Assembly (NCBI GenBank): GCA_910586275.1
Contig: CAJUIM010000039.1
Span: 1-27,463, forward strand
DNA length: 27,463 bases
Source: an uncultured Lachnospiraceae bacterium
GTDB taxonomy: Bacteria; Bacillota; Clostridia; Lachnospirales; Lachnospiraceae
Direction: 5' to 3'
Below are positions 14,919-22,573 of this stretch, in pieces. The translations under genes and the position numbers were made by a program. Within the stretch, counting starts at the first letter, position 1, and each line of letters opens with the position of its first letter. The notes beneath the pieces were generated by a model. The model was not told the DNA's origin and ran no database searches. It saw only the letters and a program-made list of their open reading frames with translations.

Positions 14919-17756
14919 GTGAAAGGGAAAAGGAGGGAACTTTCAGGAATGGAACAGGAAGTGACAAGAAGGAAGCGGAAAGGGCGTATCTGGGCGTTTT
15001 TTGTGGCATGGGTGCTGTTTTTTATGGCGGCGTCGGCTTGTCTGTCGGATATGCCGGTGGTGATGGCGGCGGAGGATTTGGTTCTGAAACTGCATTACCA
15101 TAGGGAAGACGGCGATTATGACGGATGGGCTGTGTGGATTTGGGAAATCGGAGGAGAAGGCGGCGATTATGAACTGGCAGAGGAAGACGGGGAAATGGTG
15201 GCTACGAAGGTGGTGCCGCCCGGTATTACTTCGTTGGGGTTCATTGTCCGTATGGCGGATTGGACAAAGGATGTGGATGCGGATCAGTTCATTGATGTGT
15301 CCGAAATGGTTTCAGGGACGGTGCATATTTATGTGGAGTCCGGCGTGGAAGGGTATACGAAGGAGTATGGCGAGGACGCAGTTACCGGGATTAAGCTTTC
15401 CAAGGCAAGATATAATGAGGAAAATCAGTCCGTGACGGCTTGGATGACCGGTGCGGTGGAAGGAGATTTGGAAGGTGCATTCCGTGTGCAGGGAGCGGAC
15501 GGCAGCGTGGCTGTCACGAAGACGGAAGAGACATCGGAAGGGGAGCAGATCGGGTATGTCCTGGCTTTGGAGTCTCCTTTGGATCTTACCAAGGAATACA
15601 GCATAACGTTTGACGGAAATGAGTATAAAGTAGTGATGCCCAATATTTATTCCACGGAAGATTTTGAGGCAGAGTATACTTATGAAGGAGACGATCTGGG
15701 CGCATCATGGAGCAAGGAAAAGACGGTGTTCCGGGTATGGGCGCCTACGGCGGATGCCGTGGCGGTGAATCTTTATGCCGGCGGTACGGAGGGCGTGGAG
15801 GATCTGCAGGAACGGCTGGAAATGGAAAAGGATGTCAACGGCACATGGGTGGCGGAAAAAGAAGGCGATCTGAACGGCACTTATTATACATATTCGGTGA
15901 GCATCCGTGGGGAAGAGAGCGAAGCCTGCGATCCGTATGCCCGGACTACAGGAGTGAACGGCAGGCGGGCAATGGTGATTGACCTTGCGTCCACAAATCC
16001 GGAGGGGTGGGACAGCGACGGGGATCCCCATGCCGGGATGACATATAATGATGCCGTTATTTATGAACTGCATGTCAGGGATCTGTCTTCGGACGAAAGC
16101 GCGGGCATTCAGAATGTAGGGAAGTTCCTGGGCCTGACGGAGACAGGGACGACTACGGCAGGCGGCGTGGCCACCGGCTTGGATCATATCAAGGACTTAG
16201 GGGTAACGCATCTGCATCTGCTGCCGGTTTATGACTACGGTTCGGTAGATGAAGAAAAGCTGGATAAAGCGCAGTTCAACTGGGGGTATGACCCGGTAAA
16301 TTATAATGTGCCGGAAGGTTCTTACTCCACGGACCCTTATCATGGGGAAGTGCGGGTGAAAGAGATGAAGCAGATGGTGAAATCTCTTCATGACAACGGA
16401 ATCAGCGTGATTATGGATGTAGTTTACAATCATGTACAGAGTGCGGGCGAATTTTGCTTCAATGTGATGGTGCCGGGATATTTCTCGCGGATGGATGAAA
16501 ACGGGGCTTATTCCAACGGATCGGGGTGCGGGAACGATACGGCATCGGAACGGGCGATGGTCAGGAAGTATATTGTGGATTCAGTGACTTACTGGGCAGA
16601 CGAATACCATATTGACGGGTTCCGTTTTGACTTGGTGGGGCTGATTGACACTCAGACGGTTAATGAAATCGTGGAAGAAGTCCACAAGGACCATCCGGAC
16701 GTGATTTTTTACGGGGAAGGATGGACAATGGATACCATGCTTACCAAGGACGGCGTGACTTTGGCTACGCAGGTGAATTCCCAGGAAACGCCGGGATTTG
16801 CATATTTCAGCGATACGATCCGGGATGCCCTGAAGGGCAGCGTGTTTGACACTTCCTTAGGGTATGTGTCCGGTGCGGAAGGCCTGGAAGAAACAATTGA
16901 GCAGTGTTTTATGGGGCTGACGGATTGGTGCACTACTCCGGCGCAGACGGTAAACTATGCTTCCTGCCATGACAATCTGACTATGATGGACCGGATTGCC
17001 AGATCGGCATTGAATGCCACGAGGGAGGAAAGAATCCGGATGAATAATCTGGCAGCGGCAGTGTATCTTACGTCCGAAGGCATTCCGTTCATGCAGGCCG
17101 GAGAAGAAATGCTCCGCTCCAAGCTGAAAGCGGGCGGTACGTTTGACGAGAACAGCTATGCGTCTCCGGATTCCGTCAACAGCCTGAAGTGGGATACGCT
17201 GGAGGAGGAAGAGTACCGGAAAGTTTACGAATATTACAAGGGGCTGATTGCTTTCCGTAAGGCACATGCCGCGCTGCGGCTCACCAATGCCGAAGACGTG
17301 AAGCAGAATGTGACGCCGGTGGAAGGACTGCCGGCGAACGTGACGGCATTTTCGGTAAACGGAGGAGTAAACGGCGAAACTTCGGACGGACTGTTCCTGA
17401 TCTTCAATCCCAATAATCAGGCAGAGGAGATTACGCTGCCGGAAGCGGTCTGGGATGTTTATGTGAACGGGGAACAGGCCGGGACGGAGGTGCTTGCGAC
17501 GATTACGGACGGCAAAGCCACCGTGGATCCTATTTCCGCTTTGGTTTTGGTGAAAGCAGGAGATGCGCCGGCAGCCGAAAACAGCGGGGAAGCTGCAGAA
17601 GCTGCCGAAGCGGAGGAAACCGGGGAGACATCTGCGGAAACGGTAGATGAAAAGACATCAGGAAACGGCGCGGGCGCAGTGCTTGGCGTGGCTGCAGTGG
17701 CTGCGGCGGCAGGTGTGGGCGCATATGCGGTGAAGAAAAAGAAAGGCGGGAAATAA
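14919..17756 (+). CDS. Secreted, membrane-anchored type I pullulanase (GH13)
   Basis: It hydrolyses alpha-1,6 branches of pullulan, glycogen or starch outside the cell. In the 945-aa form, a basic n-region (RRKRKGR) and hydrophobic segment (24-50) make a signal peptide. A CBM41-like starch-binding module (52-150, LVLKLHYHR...GWAVWIWE) and a linking domain follow. A CBM48-like N-domain (262-345, TVFRVWAPTADAV) precedes the GH13 barrel (about 370-790). The pullulanase signature FNWGYDP is at 453-459. Catalytic regions are DVVYNHV (500-506), nucleophile Asp571 in GFRFDLVG, acid Glu600 in FYGEGW and Asp685 in SCHDN. The C terminus has an acidic E/A/T linker (885-915), a hydrophobic helix (918-937) and KKKKGGK; no LPXTG motif is seen. 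The GTG start has GGAGGG eight bases upstream; an ATG at 14949 (AGGAGG, 12 bases) is a possible alternative start. The gene is monocistronic, with its own operators and terminator. Confidence 0.93.
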   Translation: MKGKRRELSGMEQEVTRRKRKGRIWAFFVAWVLFFMAASACLSDMPVVMAAEDLVLKLHYHREDGDYDGWAVWIWEIGGEGGDYELAEEDGEMVATKVVPPGITSLGFIVRMADWTKDVDADQFIDVSEMVSGTVHIYVESGVEGYTKEYGEDAVTGIKLSKARYNEENQSVTAWMTGAVEGDLEGAFRVQGADGSVAVTKTEETSEGEQIGYVLALESPLDLTKEYSITFDGNEYKVVMPNIYSTEDFEAEYTYEGDDLGASWSKEKTVFRVWAPTADAVAVNLYAGGTEGVEDLQERLEMEKDVNGTWVAEKEGDLNGTYYTYSVSIRGEESEACDPYARTTGVNGRRAMVIDLASTNPEGWDSDGDPHAGMTYNDAVIYELHVRDLSSDESAGIQNVGKFLGLTETGTTTAGGVATGLDHIKDLGVTHLHLLPVYDYGSVDEEKLDKAQFNWGYDPVNYNVPEGSYSTDPYHGEVRVKEMKQMVKSLHDNGISVIMDVVYNHVQSAGEFCFNVMVPGYFSRMDENGAYSNGSGCGNDTASERAMVRKYIVDSVTYWADEYHIDGFRFDLVGLIDTQTVNEIVEEVHKDHPDVIFYGEGWTMDTMLTKDGVTLATQVNSQETPGFAYFSDTIRDALKGSVFDTSLGYVSGAEGLEETIEQCFMGLTDWCTTPAQTVNYASCHDNLTMMDRIARSALNATREERIRMNNLAAAVYLTSEGIPFMQAGEEMLRSKLKAGGTFDENSYASPDSVNSLKWDTLEEEEYRKVYEYYKGLIAFRKAHAALRLTNAEDVKQNVTPVEGLPANVTAFSVNGGVNGETSDGLFLIFNPNNQAEEITLPEAVWDVYVNGEQAGTEVLATITDGKATVDPISALVLVKAGDAPAAENSGEAAEAAEAEETGETSAETVDEKTSGNGAGAVLGVAAVAAAAGVGAYAVKKKKGGK

Positions 17757-17814
17757 TCCAGAGGGAACGGCATGGATTTTTCCTTATGGCGCCGGCCGGA
17801 AGAGTCTGAAGGAG

Positions 17815-17847
17815 CCGCCCTGCCAGAGCAATGGCAGGGCGGTTTTT
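17815..17847 (+). terminator. Rho-independent terminator after pullulanase
   Basis: An 11-bp perfect stem, CCGCCCTGCCA (17815-17825) with TGGCAGGGCGG (17832-17842), encloses the loop GAGCAA and is followed by TTTTT. It lies 59 bp after the pullulanase stop. Confidence 0.93.
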
Positions 17848-17989
17848 CACGGTTTGTTCCTGTGGGCAATGAACCGGTGTCAATGACATTGGGCGGAAAG
17901 GTGAGGTTTTGTGCAATTCTGCCAAGAGTTTAATCGTTTTTTTGTAGATAATACAGGGGCATGTTTCCCTTCGGATTAGGTATCGCCGC

Positions 17990-18017
17990 TTGACAAATAT
18001 AACAATTTATGTATAAT
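17990..18017 (+). promoter_or_regulatory. Strong promoter upstream of the small membrane protein gene
   Basis: Perfect TTGACA at 17990-17995 and perfect TATAAT at 18012-18017, separated by 16 bp. Predicted transcription start is about 18024. This is the best consensus promoter in the window. The stretch before it (17848-17989) has no gene and no clear signal. Confidence 0.8.
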
Positions 18018-18018
18018 T

Positions 18019-18186
18019 GTATACTAAGAGCATTATTATATAGCATACTGGGTGAACTGATGTACTCACCATATAGGTTAAGTGCGGTGGACATAGGCGT
18101 TCGCAGGCACTTTTTGCTTTATCTGCGGAGTTTGGCGAGTTAAAGCGATAATAGAAAGAAGCAGGATTCCTTAAAAGGTATATTAT
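18019..18186 (+). ncRNA. Candidate structured 5' leader of unknown class
   Basis: Three small stems follow the strong promoter. GTATACTA/TAGCATAC (18019-18048, one mismatch) straddles the predicted start. GGTGA/TCACC encloses ACTGATGTAC (18051-18070). AAGTGC/GCACTT (18080-18112) runs into TTTTT at 18111-18115, like a weak attenuator. A further 70 nt precede the start codon. No riboswitch family that I know matches. The roughly 160-nt leader in front of a small gene with only a weak ribosome site suggests regulation, but this is inference. Confidence 0.35.
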
Positions 18187-18753
18187 ATGCTGAAAAATAG
18201 TTTCAAGGATGATTATTCAAGGTTCCTTAGGTTAAACGGCAAGGGCAGGGTAGTGGATGATATCTGTTACATTGGGGATTATTACATACTGCCTTTGGAT
18301 GAGAGACAGAAGAAGAAAACCAATCTGGTAAATATCGGGTTTGCAGCGGTCTTTTTTCTGATACAGATTGCCATGGGGATGGTAAACCAAGATTCTTCAC
18401 GCACTTTTTGGATTGTATACCCATATCTGTTTATTTTTTTGCCGGTGGCATATTTTTTTGTCGGTGCGGCAAGTTATTGGAGCGACCCTTTGCGCATGCA
18501 GAAGGCGCAATATGAGACGGGGATTGCAAGGATGCGCCGTTCCTGCATCGGTGCCGCCTTTTTGGCAGTATTCAGTGCGGTATTGGACGTGATATATATG
18601 CTGCAGCATCTTGGCAGCATCAGGCTGGGAAGGGAATTGCTGTATTTGTTATGCCATATCCTGTTTTTGGCAGCTGCTTTTTTATACGGTAAGTATTATA
18701 ATAAGGCTTATGGCGGACTGAGGATAGAGAAGTCGGAACATAAGGCGGAATAG
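18187..18753 (+). CDS. Hypothetical membrane protein, 188 aa, four predicted helices
   Basis: I do not recognise this family. It has a polar N-terminal segment (1-47) with aromatic and Asp residues (GDYYILPLDERQKKK), then helices at about 50-66, 77-95, 118-136 and 148-165, and a short charged tail (EKSEHKAE). Cysteines at 27, 118 and 155 show no motif. The start ATG is preceded only by a weak AAAAGG. Transcription comes from the strong promoter at 17990 through the structured leader. The next gene (opp lipoprotein) begins about 158 bp downstream on the same strand, with no clear terminator between, so some read-through is possible. Confidence 0.7.
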   Translation: MLKNSFKDDYSRFLRLNGKGRVVDDICYIGDYYILPLDERQKKKTNLVNIGFAAVFFLIQIAMGMVNQDSSRTFWIVYPYLFIFLPVAYFFVGAASYWSDPLRMQKAQYETGIARMRRSCIGAAFLAVFSAVLDVIYMLQHLGSIRLGRELLYLLCHILFLAAAFLYGKYYNKAYGGLRIEKSEHKAE

Positions 18754-18910
18754 GAAGTACCTTGGCAGCAAGCGGTTTCAGACGGGCTGTCAGAGAGGTT
18801 AGATTTGGTTTTTCCCTTTATAAGAATGACCCTGCGGAATAAAGAAATAAGGCAGCATGGGGATTTTCCTATAAACGGTTAAGCATATATCAATGAAGGA
18901 GGATAATATT

Positions 18911-21319
18911 ATGAAACTGAAAACAAAAAGCAGGTTTTTTGCTGCTCTGTTGGCAGGAACCATGGTCGTAGGCTCTTTGGCAGGCTGCGGCGGCACACCG
19001 ACAGAGACACCGCCTGCAGAGACTGCACCTACAGAAACAGAGGCACCTGCGGAAACAGAACCTGCAGAGACAGAGGCAGCCGATGGGGAAACACCGGAGG
19101 AGGCTCCCGCCAGCAATGCGGACACGCCTATTGTTATCGGACATGACGATGTAAGCGAGAAGTTCAGCCCGTTCTTCGGTGAAAGCGTACCGGATGAAGA
19201 CGTATGGCTTCTCACCACGGTTTCTTTGCTTGGTTATGACCGTAAAGGTGAAATCGTCTATAAGGGTATTGAGGGAGAGACGAGGGAGTACAACGGCACA
19301 AATTATACTTATACCGGCATTGCGGACTGCGAAGTGACGGAGAACGAAGACGGCACGGTATATTATGATTATACAATTCGTGACGACATAAAGTTTTCGG
19401 ACGGCGAGCCGATGACTATTGACGATGTTATTTTCTCTTATTATGTATATTTGGATCCGTCCTATGACGGGACAAGTTCCGTATATGCGCTGCCTATCGA
19501 AGGGCTTGAGGATTACAGAAGCGGTTCCACAGTGCTTTATGATCTGATGCTTTCCAACGGGGAAGACAATACTGATTACACATTCTATTCGGAGGACGAG
19601 CAGAAGAAATTCTTTGAGACGGATTTCCCGGCTGCCGGTGAGGCATTTGCCAAGAGCATCTGCGATTACTGCACAGCGGCAGGCTATGTGGAAGACGGTT
19701 TGGATGAAGTGTCCAACGGTATGGTGAACTGGGGATTCGCGGATCTGAACGAAGACGGGTCCATTACCGGTTCCGCAACAGGGACTACATGGACATTGAA
19801 AGATAACGACGCTCCTACGCTGGCTGATTATTGGAATGAGATGATCGTAAAATATGACTATGACTATCAGACTCTGTCCGATACGGAAGCGGCGGATTCC
19901 GGCCTGTTCACTTTCTTGGACGACAGCTATAAAGTTACCATTGAAACAGGTGAGTCCGTTTCAAATATAAGCGGTATCCAGAAAATCGATGACAACACCG
20001 TGCGTGTGGTATTGACGGAAGTAAGCGCTCCTGCTATTTACGAGTTGTCCATTTATGTATCTCCGCTGCATTACTACGGCGATCCCAGCCAGTTTGACTA
20101 TGACAATAATAAGTTCGGTTTCCCGAAAGGAGATCTTTCGACCGTAAGGGCTAAGACGACTCAGCCTATGGGTGCCGGCCCGTATAAATTTGTAAGCTAT
20201 GAGAACCGTGTTGTATACATGGAAGCAAACGAGAATTATTACAAAGGCACTCCGGTTACCAAGAACCTGCAGTGGAAGACGACTGCGGAGGCAGATAAGC
20301 TTTCCGGCGTCCTTCAGGGAACGATTGATGTTTCCCAGCCTTCTATCTCCAAAGAGGTACTGGCACAGATTCAGGGAGAGAACAGCAACGGCGAACTGAC
20401 CGGCGACAAAGTAATCGTTGACCTTGTGGATTACAGAGGATACGGCTATATCGGAATGAATTCCCAGCTTATGATGGTGGGCGATGATGCGGCCAGCGAT
20501 GCGTCCAAGAATTTCCGTAAGGCAATCGCAACGGTTGTGGCAGTATACCGTGATGTGGTAATTGACTCTTATTACGGCGAGGCAGCTTCCGTAATCAATT
20601 ATCCGATTTCCAATACCAACTGGGCAGCACCGCAGAAGTCGGATGCGGATTATAAGGTGGCATTTTCCGTTGACGTGGACGGAAACGATATTTATAAGGA
20701 CGGCATGACAGAAGACGAGAAATATGCGGCAGCATTGGAGGCGGCTCTGGGTTATTTTGAAGCGGCAGGATATACCGTGGCAGACGGTAAGATTACGGCT
20801 GCTCCGGCAGGCGGCAGAATGGGCTGTACGATTACCATTCCGGCAGGCGGAAACGGGGATCATCCTTCTTTCGGTATTATTACGGCTGCTGCCGATGCAT
20901 TGAAGAGCATTGGCTTTGACTTGGCAATCAATGACCTTTCCGATTCTTCCCAGCTGTGGGACGGCATCAACGGCGGAACCATTGATATGTGGTGTGCGGC
21001 ATGGTCGACAGTGCCTGACCCGGATATGTTCCAGATTTACTACAGCGAAGGCGGAAGCGCAAAGAATTACAGAATTTACCAGAAGGATCTGGACGACCTT
21101 GTTATGGAAGCCCGTACCAACACGGATCAGGCTTACCGTAAGGCTGTTTACAAAGAGGCTCTTGACTATATCGTGGATTATGCGGTAGAAATCCCGGTTT
21201 ACCAGAGACAGGAGGCTACGGCATACAGTGCGGAGCGTATCGATCCCGAGAGCACGGTAAAGGATGCGACTTCTTACTGGCAGTACCGTGATGAAATTGA
21301 AAAGCTTGCATTAAAATAA
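18911..21319 (+). CDS. Peptide ABC transporter substrate-binding lipoprotein (OppA-like)
   Basis: This family-5 solute-binding lipoprotein captures oligopeptides for the downstream permease. The lipobox LAGC places the lipidated cysteine at residue 26. A Thr/Glu/Pro/Ala-rich linker (28-70) follows, then the binding domain, with family segments such as YTIRDDIKFSDGEPMTIDDVIFSYY (about 154-178), NTVRVVLTEVSAPAIY and MGAGPYKFVSYENRVVYMEANENYYKG (420-446). The product is 802 aa, against roughly 520-600 for typical OppA/DppA, because about 160 residues (187-350) are inserted between the DDVIFSYYVYLDP and IDDNTVRVVL segments. An ATG at 18893 is in frame, but AAGGAGG lies after it (18896-18902), eight bases before the ATG at 18911, which is therefore the start. 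No convincing promoter is seen in the 157 bp upstream; TATAAG at 18819 is the best -10. Confidence 0.9.
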   Translation: MKLKTKSRFFAALLAGTMVVGSLAGCGGTPTETPPAETAPTETEAPAETEPAETEAADGETPEEAPASNADTPIVIGHDDVSEKFSPFFGESVPDEDVWLLTTVSLLGYDRKGEIVYKGIEGETREYNGTNYTYTGIADCEVTENEDGTVYYDYTIRDDIKFSDGEPMTIDDVIFSYYVYLDPSYDGTSSVYALPIEGLEDYRSGSTVLYDLMLSNGEDNTDYTFYSEDEQKKFFETDFPAAGEAFAKSICDYCTAAGYVEDGLDEVSNGMVNWGFADLNEDGSITGSATGTTWTLKDNDAPTLADYWNEMIVKYDYDYQTLSDTEAADSGLFTFLDDSYKVTIETGESVSNISGIQKIDDNTVRVVLTEVSAPAIYELSIYVSPLHYYGDPSQFDYDNNKFGFPKGDLSTVRAKTTQPMGAGPYKFVSYENRVVYMEANENYYKGTPVTKNLQWKTTAEADKLSGVLQGTIDVSQPSISKEVLAQIQGENSNGELTGDKVIVDLVDYRGYGYIGMNSQLMMVGDDAASDASKNFRKAIATVVAVYRDVVIDSYYGEAASVINYPISNTNWAAPQKSDADYKVAFSVDVDGNDIYKDGMTEDEKYAAALEAALGYFEAAGYTVADGKITAAPAGGRMGCTITIPAGGNGDHPSFGIITAAADALKSIGFDLAINDLSDSSQLWDGINGGTIDMWCAAWSTVPDPDMFQIYYSEGGSAKNYRIYQKDLDDLVMEARTNTDQAYRKAVYKEALDYIVDYAVEIPVYQRQEATAYSAERIDPESTVKDATSYWQYRDEIEKLALK

Positions 21320-21343
21320 GGTGTTATGTGTGAGAAACAGGAC

Positions 21344-21541
21344 GGACAGCCGTGCCCGCACGGATTTCCGGCCCTGTGGATACAGTCAGCGGCTGTCCGG
21401 GAAATTATTTCCGGACAGCCTGCTGACGTACCATACAGAGGCATTTCGCGAAAGGATTGGTTAAAAGAAGTCCTCTGGCGAAATGCCTTTGGAAGGTTAG
21501 GCAAATCTTTTCCATCCGGTCAGTCCGGGGATGCACGGACT
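21344..21541 (+). promoter_or_regulatory. Three intergenic hairpins between oppA and oppB
   Basis: The 252-bp gap has no gene but strong inverted repeats. GGCTGTCC at 21391-21398 can pair with GGACAGCC either upstream (21344-21351) or downstream (21413-21420), so the two folds exclude each other; the downstream one extends over GGAAA/TTTCC. A second hairpin pairs AGGCATTTCGC (21439-21449) with GCGAAATGCCT (21478-21488). A third pairs AGTCCG (21522-21527) with CGGACT (21536-21541). None is followed by a T-run, so RNA processing or stabilisation of the upstream lipoprotein message is likelier than termination. Confidence 0.65.
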
Positions 21542-21571
21542 TGCGGGGTGCAGATAAAACGGAGGTAGAAG

Positions 21572-22558
21572 ATGAAGAAATTTCTGGTTAAAAGATTATT
21601 GATTTCCATGGTTCTTTTAGTCTTTGTATCTATGATTATCTATGGCATCATGCGCTGCATGCCTGCCTCGTTTGTAGAGACGAAGGCGATGGAACTGGCT
21701 CAGAAACCGGGAGCAAAGAGTTATGAGGAATGGCTGGCGCAGCTGAACGCTTCTTACGGGCTGGACTCGGGGATTATACAAGGGTATTTCACCTGGGCAT
21801 CCAAAGCTGTCCGGGGACAGTTCGGCGATTCCTGGAATTATAACCAGCCGGTGCTGCAGAAGTTCTCCAGCGTTATCTGGTATTCTTTTGCGCTGGCATT
21901 TTCCGCTTTCTTCCTGGAAATTATTATAGCCATACCGGCGGGTGTGGCGGCAGCAAGAAAGCAATATTCCGCTACGGACTATTCTATTACAGTCATTGCG
22001 CTGATTGGCATATCCCTGCCAAGTTTCTTCTTTGCCACGATATTAAAGTGGGTTTTTGCCGTTAAGCTGAACTGGCTGGATCTGTACGGCATCGTAGGGC
22101 GTATGCATCAGCAGATGAGCCCTATGGGGCAGATTCTGGATATGGCGAAGCATATGATCATGCCGGTGGCTACTTTAACCATCGTGGGCATCGGGTCGCT
22201 GATGCGTTATACGCGTACCAATATGCTGGAGGTATTGAATTCGGATTATATCCGTACTGCCCGGGCGAAAGGGCTTCCCGAGAGGAAGGTAATCAATTAC
22301 CATGCTTTCCGGAACATTCTGATTCCGATTATCACATTGCTGGGCGGGACGCTGCCAGGGCTGTTCGGCGGTGCGCTGATTACGGAAACTTTATTCCAGA
22401 TTCCGGGAATCGGTTATACTTCCTATCAGTGCATTGTATTGGGAGACATTCCGTTTGTTATGTTTTACATGCTGTTCAGTGCCGTGCTGATATTGGCAGG
22501 AAACTTAATTGCGGATATTTTATATGCGGTGGTGGATCCGCGTGTCAGAGTAAATTAG
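21572..22558 (+). CDS. Peptide ABC transporter permease (OppB/DppB-like)
   Basis: This 328-aa inner-membrane permease forms one half of the translocation channel for peptides. It has the N-terminal helix (about 9-29), an outer segment with LNASYGLDSGIIQGYFTW and GQFGDSW (about 50-90), and five further helices. The EAA coupling motif DYIRTARAKGLPERKVINYHAFRN is at about 227-250, and the family-typical PGLFGGALITETLFQIPGIG at about 263-282. The length is normal for the family. GGAGGT five bases before the ATG gives a clear start. It is followed 15 bp later by the second permease, and the two presumably heterodimerise. Confidence 0.93.
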   Translation: MKKFLVKRLLISMVLLVFVSMIIYGIMRCMPASFVETKAMELAQKPGAKSYEEWLAQLNASYGLDSGIIQGYFTWASKAVRGQFGDSWNYNQPVLQKFSSVIWYSFALAFSAFFLEIIIAIPAGVAAARKQYSATDYSITVIALIGISLPSFFFATILKWVFAVKLNWLDLYGIVGRMHQQMSPMGQILDMAKHMIMPVATLTIVGIGSLMRYTRTNMLEVLNSDYIRTARAKGLPERKVINYHAFRNILIPIITLLGGTLPGLFGGALITETLFQIPGIGYTSYQCIVLGDIPFVMFYMLFSAVLILAGNLIADILYAVVDPRVRVN

Positions 22559-22573
22559 GAAGGGAGAAGGGAC

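Noticed and set aside
17640..17756. Sortase LPXTG anchor on the pullulanase
   Set aside because: The C terminus has a helix and a basic tail but no LPXTG-like pentapeptide; it is treated as a membrane anchor.
17964..17990. Possible third hairpin-element copy (CCCTTCGG followed by CGCCGC)
   Set aside because: Only short pieces match, the left stem GGCGGCG is missing and the loop differs, so chance similarity is likelier.
18051..18070. CTGATG in a small stem, resembling a hammerhead ribozyme core
   Set aside because: The hammerhead needs CTGATGA plus a GAAA segment and a third stem; none of these is present around it.
18819..18824. TATAAG as a promoter -10 for the opp operon
   Set aside because: No acceptable -35 lies 16-18 bp upstream, so it was not listed as a promoter.
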